From: Ideonella sp.
GTDB taxonomy: Bacteria; Pseudomonadota; Gammaproteobacteria; Burkholderiales; Burkholderiaceae_C
Assembly (NCBI RefSeq): GCF_016702655.1
Contig: NZ_JADJDO010000005.1
Coordinates: forward strand, 124,001-188,000
Length of the DNA stretch: 64,000 bases
Reading direction: 5' to 3'
Below, in pieces: positions 48,024 through 56,468 of the stretch (the first letter of the stretch is position 1; the number at the start of each line of letters is the position of its first letter). The notes beneath the pieces were generated by a model that searched no databases, was not told where the DNA came from, and saw nothing but the letters and a program-made list of their open reading frames with translations. Position numbers and translations under genes: made by a program.

Positions 48024-48664
48024 AAGTAGCCAGCGCGATGCCGGTGCGGGCTCCCGCGGCGCGCCAACTGCAGCGCGGCGGATTTCTCGCCGGCATGCTC
48101 GTCGGGCTGCTGGTCGGGCTGGCGCTGTCACTCGCGGTTGCGCTCTATGTGACCAAGGTGCCGGTGCCCTTCATCAACAAGGTGCCCCAGCGAAGCGCCG
48201 AGCAGGAGGCCTCGCAGGCCGAGAAGAACCGTAACTGGGACCCAAACGCCGCCCTGTCGAGCAAGGCGGCAGTGCGCGCCCCGGGCACCGCGAGCGCTCC
48301 CGCCGCGCCGACGGGCCCCGCGCAGCCATCCGCGGTGGCCACGAAGCCGGTCGCGCCTGCGCCGTCGCCGATCACGCCTGTCGCCGCACCGGCCAAGCCT
48401 GCAGCAGGTGCAGCCTCCGCAACGGAGGCAATCACTTACTTCATCCAGGCCGGCGCATACTCGAAAGCCGAAGACGCCGAACAGCAGCGCGCCAGCCTTG
48501 CGCTGATCGGCATCGCGGCCAAGATCACCGAGCGCGAGCAAGCCGGGCGCGTGATGTACCGGGTACGGCTGGGTCCGTTCGAGCGCAAGGAAGAGGCCGA
48601 CGCGGCGAAAGAAAAGCTGGCCGGCGCCGGCATCGAGTCAGCCCTGGTGCGCGTGCAGCGTTAA
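48020..48664 (+). CDS. SPOR domain-containing membrane protein
   Basis: 214 residues. One transmembrane helix (GGFLAGMLVGLLVGLALSLA, 21-45), an Ala/Pro-rich linker and a C-terminal SPOR domain (ITYFIQAGAYSKAEDAEQQR, RVMYRVRLGPFERKEEADAA) that binds denuded septal peptidoglycan. FtsN-like topology; a role at the division site is likely. Coupled to argS, followed by dsbA, the usual order in Burkholderiales. Confidence 0.9.
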   Translation: MKVASAMPVRAPAARQLQRGGFLAGMLVGLLVGLALSLAVALYVTKVPVPFINKVPQRSAEQEASQAEKNRNWDPNAALSSKAAVRAPGTASAPAAPTGPAQPSAVATKPVAPAPSPITPVAAPAKPAAGAASATEAITYFIQAGAYSKAEDAEQQRASLALIGIAAKITEREQAGRVMYRVRLGPFERKEEADAAKEKLAGAGIESALVRVQR

Positions 48665-48776
48665 AGCACTGAACTTGTCCGGCCGGGGAGCGTCTTGCAA
48701 GGCCCCCAACTGCGGATTCCCCGGCGCCAGCGCCAGAAAGCAGACCAGAAGCATGAACCAGACCAGAACCAGGACG

Positions 48777-49421
48777 ATGATGAAACGGCGCGAGTTCGCG
48801 GGCGCGGCGATCGGCGCCTGCACGGCGCTGCTGGCGCCAGCGGCGTTTGCCCAAGGTGGGGCGCCGGTGGAGGGCAGGGATTTCCAGCGCCTGGGCACGC
48901 CGCTGCCGCCGCCCAGCAACGGCAAGATCGAGATCCTCGAGTTCTTCTGGTACGGCTGCCCGCACTGCAACGCCTTCGGTCCGCAGTTCGAAGGCTGGGC
49001 CAGGAAGCTGCCTGCCGACGTCTACGTCAGGCGGGTGCCGGTTGCCTTCAGGGAGTCGAGCGTTGCGCACCAGCAGATTTTTTTCGCGCTCGAGGAGATG
49101 AAGCTCGTCGACATGATGCACCGGCGCGTGTTCGCCGCAATCCACGTCGACCGCCAGCGGCTGGAGAAGCCCGACGACATCGCGGCGTTCATGGCGAAGA
49201 ACGGCGTCGACAGCGCGAAGTTCATGTCGTCCTTCAACGGTTTCTCGGTCCAGACCAAGGCACGCCAGGCGACGCAACTCGTACAGGCCTACCGGCTCGA
49301 CGGCGTGCCCGCGATCGGCGTGCAGGGCCGCTACCTCACGTCGCCCTCGATGGCAGGCTCGCCCGAGCGCTCGCTGCTCGTCACGAGCTACCTGATCGAC
49401 AAGGTGCGCGGCAAGGCCTGA
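48777..49421 (+). CDS. dsbA: Thiol:disulfide interchange protein DsbA
   Basis: 214 residues from ATG 48777 (AGGA five bases upstream); ATG 48753 is also in frame. Signal peptide MMKRREFAGAAIGACTALLA...AFA. The active site CPHC is at 61-64 in FFWYGCPHCNAFGPQ, with the cis-Pro loop GVPAIGVQG. It introduces disulfides in the periplasm and needs DsbB, not seen here. The RR at 4-5 resembles a Tat motif but lacks its context. Confidence 0.92.
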   Translation: MMKRREFAGAAIGACTALLAPAAFAQGGAPVEGRDFQRLGTPLPPPSNGKIEILEFFWYGCPHCNAFGPQFEGWARKLPADVYVRRVPVAFRESSVAHQQIFFALEEMKLVDMMHRRVFAAIHVDRQRLEKPDDIAAFMAKNGVDSAKFMSSFNGFSVQTKARQATQLVQAYRLDGVPAIGVQGRYLTSPSMAGSPERSLLVTSYLIDKVRGKA

Positions 49422-49478
49422 CCGGGACAGAGCCTGCAGGCGGTCGCCAGGTCCGGCCGCAGTCGGGCAACAGCGGGC

Positions 49479-49484
49479 TAGAAT
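49479..49484 (+). promoter_or_regulatory. Candidate -10 box for lptA-lptB-rpoN
   Basis: TAGAAT, 21 bases before the lptA start. No clear -35 is visible. It suggests lptA starts its own transcript after dsbA. Confidence 0.35.
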
Positions 49485-49505
49485 CTTCTGCAAGTTTCGT
49501 GCCCC

Positions 49506-50162
49506 ATGCCCGCCCTGTCTGCCCTCACCGCACGCCGTCGACGGCTCGGCGCGGTCGCGCTCGCGATCGCGCTTGCGGCGTCGATGGCTGCTGCCGAGAA
49601 GGCAGACCGCAACAAGCCGCTCAATGTCGAGGCCGACAGCGGCCGCTATGACGACCTGAAGCAGGTCGGCACCTTCACCGGCAATGTCGTCGTGACCAAG
49701 GGCACGCTGACGATGCGCGCAGAGAGAATCGAGGTGCGCCAGAGCGCCGACGGCTATCAGCACGGGCTCGCGACAGCGCTGCCTGGCCAGCTTGCGACCT
49801 TCAGCCAGAAGCGCGACGGCGTCGACGAGACGATCCAGGGCGAGGCCGAACGCATCGAGTACGACGGCAGGAACGATACCGTCAGGTTCGTCAACCGCGC
49901 CGTGATCCGCCGCTACCGGGGCGGCACGCTTGCCGACGAGACCGCCGGCAGCGTGATCATGTACGACAACCTGCGCGAAGTCTTCAGCGTCGTCGGCGGC
50001 GGAGCATCGTCGGCAACGCCGGCCAACCCGGGTGGCCGCGTGCGCGCGACGCTGGCGCCGCGCGACGGCGGCGCCGCCCCGGCCGCATCGGCGCCGGCAG
50101 GTACCGACCTCAAGCCCAGCGCGACGCTGGGCGATGCGCCGCCGGCCGGGGAGCGTCGATGA
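49506..50162 (+). CDS. lptA: Lipopolysaccharide transport periplasmic protein LptA
   Basis: 218 residues. Signal peptide to about AAA30, then the OstA beta-jellyroll: KPLNVEADSGRYDDLKQVGT, FTGNVVVTKGTLTMRAERIE, EAERIEYDGRNDTVRFVNRA. It forms the periplasmic LPS bridge between LptC and LptD. An Ala/Pro-rich tail follows residue 165. It lies 24 kb from lptC. Its TGA opens a chain of four repeat units before lptB. Confidence 0.92.
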   Translation: MPALSALTARRRRLGAVALAIALAASMAAAEKADRNKPLNVEADSGRYDDLKQVGTFTGNVVVTKGTLTMRAERIEVRQSADGYQHGLATALPGQLATFSQKRDGVDETIQGEAERIEYDGRNDTVRFVNRAVIRRYRGGTLADETAGSVIMYDNLREVFSVVGGGASSATPANPGGRVRATLAPRDGGAAPAASAPAGTDLKPSATLGDAPPAGERR

Positions 50163-50479
50163 GCCCGCGCGTGGCCGCTCCTGAGGGGGCTCGCACCGCG
50201 GTGCGAAGCACGCAGGTCTCGCAATGAGCCCGCCGGGCCGCCCCAAGGGCGAATACCGGAGTGCGGAGCACGAAGGTACACCAGTGAGCCCGGCGCCGAG
50301 CCGCCTCAAGCCGGGCGAGCGCCCCCTCGGGGGGCAGGGAGCGAAGCGACCGTGGGGGCCGGCATGAGACACCCTGTGTCAACCCCCGTGCCTCGGGCCG
50401 GGCGCCGGGCCGCTCCCAAGCCGGCCCGCATCCCCCCGGGGGATCGGCCACGGTACTCCGTGGACGAGGGGCTGTCATG
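50160..50479 (+). repeat. Chain of four junction repeat units between lptA and lptB
   Basis: Units 50160-50226, 50225-50286, 50285-50365 and 50364-50479 each begin TGAG(C/A)C and end in ATG or GTG, overlapping the next as (A/G)TGAG. The first two are type A (GTGCGAAGCACGCAGGT; GTGCGGAGCACGAAGGT). The third has CGCCCCCTCGGGGGGCAGG and GCGAAGCGACCGTGGGGG. The fourth has ATCCCCCCGGGGGAT and CCACGGTACTCCGTGG and ends on the lptB ATG. Confidence 0.85.
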
Positions 50480-51241
50480 AGCGTCGCAGCCGGCGCGGAC
50501 GCCAGCCGCCTCGAGGCCGCCGGCCTCAAGAAGAGCTATGGCCTGCGCACCGTGGTCAAGGACGTGCATCTCGCGGTGCAGGGCGGCGAGGTGGTGGGCC
50601 TGCTCGGCCCCAACGGCGCCGGCAAGACAACCAGCTTCTACATGATCGTCGGCCTGGTGCGCGCCGACGCCGGGCGAATCACGATCGCCGGCGAACGCGC
50701 CGAGCGGCTCCCCATTCACCGCCGCTCGCGTCTCGGTCTGAGCTACCTGCCGCAGGAGGCGTCGATCTTCCGCAAACTGACCGTCGAGGAGAACATCCGC
50801 GCCGTGCTCGAACTGCAGATCGGCGCCGACGGCAGGCCCTACCCCGCAGCGCGCATCGAGGAGCTGCTGGCCGGCCTGCTCGCCGACCTGGCGATCGAGA
50901 AGCTGCGTGACAACCCGGCGCCGTCGCTTTCGGGCGGGGAGCGCCGGCGCGTCGAGATCGCGCGCGCCCTCGCGACGCAGCCGCGCTTCATCCTGCTCGA
51001 CGAGCCGTTTGCCGGCGTCGACCCGATCGCGGTGATCGAGATCCAGCGCATCATCAGTTTCCTCAAGGGGCGCGGCATCGGCGTGCTGATCACCGACCAC
51101 AACGTGCGCGAGACGCTCGGCATCTGCGACCGCGCCTACATCATCAGCGAGGGCACGGTGCTCGCCGAGGGCACGCCGGGCGAGATCGTGACCAACGCCG
51201 AGGTGCGCAAGGTCTACCTCGGCGAGCACTTCCGGATGTAA
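50477..51241 (+). CDS. lptB: LPS export ABC transporter ATP-binding protein LptB
   Basis: 254 residues. Walker A GPNGAGKT at 44-51, Q-loop SYLPQEASIF, signature LSGGERRRVE, Walker B FILLDEPFAGVDP and His switch DHNVRETL. It powers LPS extraction with LptFG, not in view. The N-terminus (MSVAAGADASRLEAAG) is slightly longer than in E. coli. Its ATG is the last codon of a repeat unit without a clear Shine-Dalgarno. Confidence 0.95.
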   Translation: MSVAAGADASRLEAAGLKKSYGLRTVVKDVHLAVQGGEVVGLLGPNGAGKTTSFYMIVGLVRADAGRITIAGERAERLPIHRRSRLGLSYLPQEASIFRKLTVEENIRAVLELQIGADGRPYPAARIEELLAGLLADLAIEKLRDNPAPSLSGGERRRVEIARALATQPRFILLDEPFAGVDPIAVIEIQRIISFLKGRGIGVLITDHNVRETLGICDRAYIISEGTVLAEGTPGEIVTNAEVRKVYLGEHFRM

Positions 51242-51243
51242 TT

Positions 51244-51347
51244 GTGAGCCCCCAAGCTTGCGGCTGCGCCGCTTCGCGACCCCCCGAGGGGGATGCGGCC
51301 TTCCTTGGGGCGGCCCGGCGCAAGGCCGGCCTGAACGTCGCACGATG
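51244..51347 (+). repeat. Junction repeat between lptB and rpoN
   Basis: Begins GTGAGCCCCCAAGC just after the lptB stop and ends GATGAAG at the rpoN start. It contains CTTGCGGCTGCGCCGCTTCG, ACCCCCCGAGGGGGA and CTTGGGGCGGCCCGGC. It follows the same stop-to-start pattern as the other units. Confidence 0.75.
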
Positions 51348-52868
51348 AAGCCGTCCCTGCAGGTCCGCCTGTCGCAGCACCTGTCGCTGACGCCGCAGTT
51401 GCAGCAATCGATCCGCCTGCTGCAGCTCTCGACGCTCGAGTTGCAGCAGGAAGTCGGGCAGATGCTGTCGGAGAACCCGTTTCTCGAGCCTGACGAAGAG
51501 GCTGCCGCCCCCGACACGCTGGCCGAGCGCCTGACGGCCGGCGAGCGCGAGTCGATGCGCGACGAGGCCGAGTCGCGCGCCGAGGCCACGGGCGCCGACG
51601 AGCCGTCGGCGCTCGACGGCGCCGAGTTCGGCAGCACCGAACGCGAGGACTGGGAGAACGGCACCGAGGGCGACGACTTCGACGGCATCGGCGAGACGCC
51701 GCGAACCAGCGGCTCCGGCGATGGCAACGACGGCGACGAACTCGATGCGCAAGGCAGCGCGGGCACGGGCGAGTCGCTCGCCGATCACCTGCGCGCGCAG
51801 ATCGCCGGCATGCGCCTGTCGCCCGAGGACGCGGCGGCGCTCGCGGTGCTGATCGACTCGCTCGACGACGACGGCTACCTGGCCGACCCGCTGGAAGAGA
51901 TCTGCGAGCGCCTCGCCGCCGATGCCGACGCCGACGAGCGCGACGAACTGCAGGGGCGCCTGCGCTGCGCGCTCAAGTGGCTGCAAAGCCTCGACCCGCC
52001 CGGCGTCGGCGCGCGCGACCTTGCCGAATGCCTGACGCTGCAGTTGCGCAACCTTGCGCGTTCCGAGGCGCAGGCGATCGCGATCCTGATCTGCCGCCAG
52101 CACCTCGAGCTGCTCGCCCGGCGCGACCTGCGCAAGCTGATGGCCGCCACCGGCGCCGACGAGGAGTTGCTGCGCGCGGCGCAGTCACTGATCAGGACCC
52201 TCGAGCCCAAGCCGGGGCGGCCGTTCTCGCGCAGCGAGGCGGCGATCGTCGTTCCCGACGTGATCGTGCGCAAGTCGAGCCGCGGCTGGAGGGCCACGAT
52301 CAATCCCGACGTGATGCCGCGCCTGCGCATCAACGACCTGTATGCGCAGGCGATCCGCGGCGCGCGCGGCGGCGCCAACGCCGGCACGCCGCTCGGCGCG
52401 CGGCTGCAGGAGGCGCGCTGGTTCGTGAAGAACATCCAGCAGCGCTTCGACACCATCCAGCGCGTCTCGCAGGCCATCGTCGAGCGCCAGAAGGGCTTCT
52501 TCTCGCATGGCGCGATCGCGATGAAGCCGCTCGTGCTGCGCGAGATCGCCGACGAGCTCGGCCTGCACGAGTCGACGATCTCGCGCGTCACGACCGCCAA
52601 GTACATGGCCACGCCGCTCGGTACCTTCGAGCTCAAGTACTTCTTCGGCTCGTCGCTCGGCACCGAATCCGGCGGCAACGCGTCGAGCACCGCGGTGCGC
52701 GCGCTGCTCGGCCAGCTCGTCGCCGCCGAGGACCCTGCCTGTCCGCTGTCGGACAGCCAGCTCGCCCAGATGCTCGACGAGCAGGGCATCCGCGTAGCGC
52801 GGCGCACCGTCGCCAAGTACCGCGAGGCGCTCAAGATCGCGCCCGCCAACCTGCGCAAGGCGATGTGA
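51345..52868 (+). CDS. rpoN: RNA polymerase sigma-54 factor
   Basis: 507 residues from ATG 51345. Gln/Leu-rich region I (LSQHLSLTPQLQQSIRLLQL) binds activators, an acidic region II follows (51500-51760), then the core-binding domain and HTH (LHESTISRVTTAKYMATPLG), ending with the RpoN box ARRTVAKYRE at 485-494 that reads the -24 element. A sigma-54 promoter match is present at 12424. The frame is open upstream of the start. Confidence 0.96.
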   Translation: MKPSLQVRLSQHLSLTPQLQQSIRLLQLSTLELQQEVGQMLSENPFLEPDEEAAAPDTLAERLTAGERESMRDEAESRAEATGADEPSALDGAEFGSTEREDWENGTEGDDFDGIGETPRTSGSGDGNDGDELDAQGSAGTGESLADHLRAQIAGMRLSPEDAAALAVLIDSLDDDGYLADPLEEICERLAADADADERDELQGRLRCALKWLQSLDPPGVGARDLAECLTLQLRNLARSEAQAIAILICRQHLELLARRDLRKLMAATGADEELLRAAQSLIRTLEPKPGRPFSRSEAAIVVPDVIVRKSSRGWRATINPDVMPRLRINDLYAQAIRGARGGANAGTPLGARLQEARWFVKNIQQRFDTIQRVSQAIVERQKGFFSHGAIAMKPLVLREIADELGLHESTISRVTTAKYMATPLGTFELKYFFGSSLGTESGGNASSTAVRALLGQLVAAEDPACPLSDSQLAQMLDEQGIRVARRTVAKYREALKIAPANLRKAM

Positions 52869-52899
52869 CCCATGCATGCCGCGTCAGCCATTTCGAAAC

Positions 52900-53056
52900 G
52901 GGCCGCCGCGCCGGGCCGCCTGCAGCCGGAATCCGCAGTCCTTCGGCAGGCACTCGACAGTCCGCAGGGACTGTCTCGGTCCGGCCTCAGCCCCAAGCAA
53001 GGTGCGACCCGCACGGAGGGTCGAGCGCCGCGAGCGGCACGCGGGGTGTCGCCATG
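52900..53056 (+). repeat. Junction repeat upstream of the RlmL-type gene
   Basis: Starts GGGCCGCCGCGCCGGGCCGC like the 86-bp unit at 14150 but holds an extra segment of about 70 bases (from TGCAGCCGGAATCC). Then CCCAAGCAAGG and GGGGTGTCGCCATGA resume the shared sequence. It ends on the ATG at 53054. Confidence 0.75.
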
Positions 53057-54298
53057 AGTCTTGCTCCGATCTTTCTGCCCTGCGCTGCCGGCGTCGAGGG
53101 GCTGCTTGCCGACGAGGTGGCGCGCCTGCTGCCGGCGGCGCGCGTCGAGGCGCAGCGCGGTGGGGTCTCGCTCGAGGGTGGCGTGCACGAGGTCATGGTC
53201 CTGAACCTCGAGAGCCGGCTCGCGCAGCGCGTGCTGGTCGAGGTCGCGGAAGGGCCCTACCGCAACGAGGACGATCTGTACGCGCTCGCGCACGGCGTCG
53301 ACTGGCGGCTCTGGATCACGCCGCGCCAGACCCTGCGCGTCGATACGACGGCGCAGCGCTCGCCGCTGCGCAGCCTGAACTTCGCAACCCTGCGCGTCAA
53401 GGACGGCGTGTGCGACATGCTGCGCGAGACGACCGGCGAGCGCCCGAGCGTCGACACGCGCCGGCCCGACCTGCCGCTCGCGCTGCACCTCGGCCCCGAG
53501 CGCGCGATCCTGTACGTCGACAGTTCGGGCGAACCGCTCTTCAAGCGCGGCTGGCGCGTCGACAAGGGCGACGCGCCGCTCAAGGAAACGCTCGCCGCGG
53601 CCATGCTCGCGGCCGCCGGCTGGCGCGGCACGGCCGAAGCCGGCGGCGCGCTGCACGACCCCTGCTGCGGCTCGGGCACGATTGCCATCGAGGCGGCGCA
53701 GGTCGCCTGCGGCGTCGCGCCCGGCTTGCTGCGCAGCAACGCGTTCGAGCGCCTGTTGCCGTTCGCGTCGTCGGCAGCCGAGTGGCAGCAACTCAAGGCG
53801 GCAGCCAAGGCGCGCGTGCATCCGAGCGCAGTGCCGATCTTCGCCAGCGACGTGTCGTTTCGGATGGTCGACTTCGCGCGCCGCAACGCCGAGCGTGCCG
53901 GCGTTGCCGACGCGATCACGTTCAACGGCGGCGATGCGCTCGAGCGCCCCGCCCCTGCGCTCCCACCCGGACTCACGGGCACGCTGATGCTCAACCCGCC
54001 CTATGGCGAGCGCATCGAGGTGCTCGGCAAGGCGGGCCGGCGCGGCGCGCCGCGCCCGTCGGCCGAGGACCGGGCAACGCCCGACGACTTCTTCCCGCGC
54101 CTCGCGGCGCACTGGAAGCGCGCCTACACCGCGCGCGCAGGCGAACGCTGGACGGCCTGGGTGCTGAGCCCGGATCTCAAGCTCGCGCGCACGATGCGGC
54201 TGAAGGAGTCGCGCCGCGTGCCGATGTGGAACGGACCGATCGAGTGCCGGCTGTTCCGCTTCGACCTGGTTGCCGGGTCGATGCGCGGCTGCAACTGA
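53054..54298 (+). CDS. THUMP-domain 23S rRNA guanine-N2 methyltransferase (RlmL type)
   Basis: 414 residues. N-terminal THUMP region (LPCAAGVEGLLADEVARLLP to ERAILYVDSSGEPL), FKRGWRVDKGDAPLKETLAA, then the Rossmann methyltransferase with HDPCCGSGTIAIEAAQVACG and catalytic NPPY (LMLNPPYGERIEVLG). It corresponds to the N-terminal RlmL half of E. coli RlmKL. Start ATG 53054; the frame is open upstream. No Shine-Dalgarno is visible at this start because a repeat abuts it. Confidence 0.88.
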   Translation: MSLAPIFLPCAAGVEGLLADEVARLLPAARVEAQRGGVSLEGGVHEVMVLNLESRLAQRVLVEVAEGPYRNEDDLYALAHGVDWRLWITPRQTLRVDTTAQRSPLRSLNFATLRVKDGVCDMLRETTGERPSVDTRRPDLPLALHLGPERAILYVDSSGEPLFKRGWRVDKGDAPLKETLAAAMLAAAGWRGTAEAGGALHDPCCGSGTIAIEAAQVACGVAPGLLRSNAFERLLPFASSAAEWQQLKAAAKARVHPSAVPIFASDVSFRMVDFARRNAERAGVADAITFNGGDALERPAPALPPGLTGTLMLNPPYGERIEVLGKAGRRGAPRPSAEDRATPDDFFPRLAAHWKRAYTARAGERWTAWVLSPDLKLARTMRLKESRRVPMWNGPIECRLFRFDLVAGSMRGCN

Positions 54299-54410
54299 CG
54301 ACCCCCACGCTTGTCGCTTCGCGCTTGCGCTGCCCCAAGGGCCACGGAGTGGCCCCTGCGGGGCCATGGGGTCGCCGTCCGGCTTGGGGCACTCCGGCGC
54401 CGGACAGGGT
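54296..54410 (+). repeat. Intergenic repeat after the RlmL-type gene
   Basis: Begins at the stop with CCCCCACGCTTGTCGCTTCG, nearly the same as the minus-strand unit at 6132-6217. It contains GGCCACGGAGTGGCC and GGCCCCTGCGGGGCC, both hairpin-forming. Confidence 0.6.
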
Positions 54411-54509
54411 GGCGTTGTTGCACCGCAACATAGGATACCCGCTCCAGCGCTTGCCGCACCCCGAAGCGCAGAATGCCAGTCCCGTGCGCCTCTGCAACCA
54501 CCCAGCCCC

Positions 54510-56390
54510 GTGAGTTCATCCGCCGCCACCCACCGCTCGGGGCTGCTCACGCTCACGCTGGGCGCCGTCGGCGTGGTCTACGGCGACATTGGCACCAGCC
54601 CGCTGTATGCGCTCAAGGAGGTCTTCGCCCACGGTCACGTGCCGCTGACGCCGGACAACATCCACGGCGTGCTGTCGATGATCTTCTGGACGCTGACGGT
54701 CGTGGTGAGCCTGAAGTACGTCGTCCTCATCCTGCGCGCCGACAACAACGGCGAAGGAGGGCTGATCGCGATGCTCGCGCTGGCGTCGCAGGCGGTGCGC
54801 CATCGGCCGGTGCTGCGCCGGCGTCTGCTGGTGCTCGGGATCTTCGGCACCGCGATCTTCTTCGGCGACGGCGTCATCACGCCCGCGATCTCGGTCCTGT
54901 CGGCGGTCGAGGGGCTGGAGGTCGCCGCACCCGCGCTGCACCGCTTCGTGGTACCGGTGACGCTCCTCGTGCTCACGGTGCTGTTCATCGTGCAGCGCCA
55001 CGGCACGAGCGGCATCGGGCGCTTCTTCGGGCCGGTGACGGTGGTCTGGTTCGTCGTGCTGACCCTACTGGGCGTGCTGCACATCGCGCGCAACCCGGCC
55101 GTGCTGTGGGCGCTCAGCCCGCACTACGCGCTGCAGTTCGTCGTCGGCCACCCGGGCATCGCCTTCGTCGCACTGGCTTCGGTCGTGTTGTGCGTCACCG
55201 GGGCCGAGGCGCTGTACGCCGACATGGGGCACTTCGGCAAGCGCCCGATCCGCCTGGCGTGGTTCGGCCTCGTGATGCCGGCGCTCGCGATCAACTACTT
55301 CGGCCAGGGCGCGATGTTGCTCGCCCACCCCGAGAACGTGGGCAACCCGTTCTACGAGATGGCGCCGACCTGGGCCCTGTACCCGCTCATCGGCCTGGCG
55401 ACCTGCGCCACGGTGATCGCGTCGCAGGCGCTGATCACGGCCGCGTTCTCGGTGACCAAGCAGGCGATGCAGCTCGGCTACCTGCCGCGCCTGCGCGTCT
55501 CGCACACCTCGGTGCGCGAGACCGGGCAGATCTACCTGCCCTTCATCAACTGGGCGCTCTACGTCTGCATCTTCGCCGCGGTCGTGTTCTTCGGTTCGAG
55601 CGGCAAGCTCGCCGCAGCCTACGGCATCACGGTCACGATCGACATGCTGATCACGACCACGATGACCTTCTTCGTGATCCGCTACGGCTGGAAGTACCCG
55701 TGGTGGCTCTGCGTTGCCGCAACCGGCTTCTTCTTCGCCGTCGACCTGATGTTCTTCTCGGCCAACATCGTCAAGGTGCTCGACGGCGGCTGGTTCCCGC
55801 TCGTGCTCGGCGCCGCGATGTTCACGCTGATGATGACGTGGAAGCAGGGCCGCGCGCTGATGGCCGAGAGCCTGCGCGACGACGCGATCGAATTGAAGGG
55901 CTTTCTCGACGCGGTCTTCGTGAATCCGCCGGCACGGGTGCAGGGCACGGCCGTGTTCCTGGTCAGCGAGGCCGGTTTCACGCCCAACGCGATGCTGCAC
56001 AACCTCAAGCACAACAAGGTGCTGCACGAGACCAATCTGTTCGTGCATGTGCAGCACCACGAGGTGCCCTGGATCGGCTTCGACAAGCGCTGCGAGATCG
56101 AACCCCTGGGGCGCGACTGCTGGCAGGTCACGCTGCACTTCGGCTTCAAGAACGACCCCGACGTGCCCGAGGCGCTGGCGCTGCTGCGCGGGCGCGGCGT
56201 TGCGCTCGACGACATGGACACGAGCTACCTGTTGTCGCGCGACATCGTGATCCCGACCCTCGGCCACGGCATGGCGCTGTGGCGCGAGAAGCTCTTCGCC
56301 GGCATGCACCGCAACGCCTCGGCGGCGGCCGACTTCCTGAACCTGCCGACCAACCGCGTCGTCGAGCTCGGCTCCAAGGTCGAGATCTGA
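54510..56390 (+). CDS. kup: Kup family potassium transporter
   Basis: 626 residues from GTG 54510 (VSSSAATHRSGLLTLTLGAV). GVVYGDIGTSPLYALKEVF, NGEGGLIAMLALASQAV, FFGDGVITPAISVLSAVEG and ALYADMGHFG are Kup signatures; about 12 spans then a cytoplasmic domain from residue 445. Takes up K+ with protons. Upstream codons in the same frame are not Kup-like. Gene length is normal for the family. Confidence 0.94.
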   Translation: MSSSAATHRSGLLTLTLGAVGVVYGDIGTSPLYALKEVFAHGHVPLTPDNIHGVLSMIFWTLTVVVSLKYVVLILRADNNGEGGLIAMLALASQAVRHRPVLRRRLLVLGIFGTAIFFGDGVITPAISVLSAVEGLEVAAPALHRFVVPVTLLVLTVLFIVQRHGTSGIGRFFGPVTVVWFVVLTLLGVLHIARNPAVLWALSPHYALQFVVGHPGIAFVALASVVLCVTGAEALYADMGHFGKRPIRLAWFGLVMPALAINYFGQGAMLLAHPENVGNPFYEMAPTWALYPLIGLATCATVIASQALITAAFSVTKQAMQLGYLPRLRVSHTSVRETGQIYLPFINWALYVCIFAAVVFFGSSGKLAAAYGITVTIDMLITTTMTFFVIRYGWKYPWWLCVAATGFFFAVDLMFFSANIVKVLDGGWFPLVLGAAMFTLMMTWKQGRALMAESLRDDAIELKGFLDAVFVNPPARVQGTAVFLVSEAGFTPNAMLHNLKHNKVLHETNLFVHVQHHEVPWIGFDKRCEIEPLGRDCWQVTLHFGFKNDPDVPEALALLRGRGVALDDMDTSYLLSRDIVIPTLGHGMALWREKLFAGMHRNASAAADFLNLPTNRVVELGSKVEI

Positions 56391-56468
56391 ACGGCGGCGC
56401 GCCCGCGCTTTTTGTGCAACAGTGGCGGGCCCGCCTGCTGCGCCGCTGAACGCAACCGCACCTCGATC

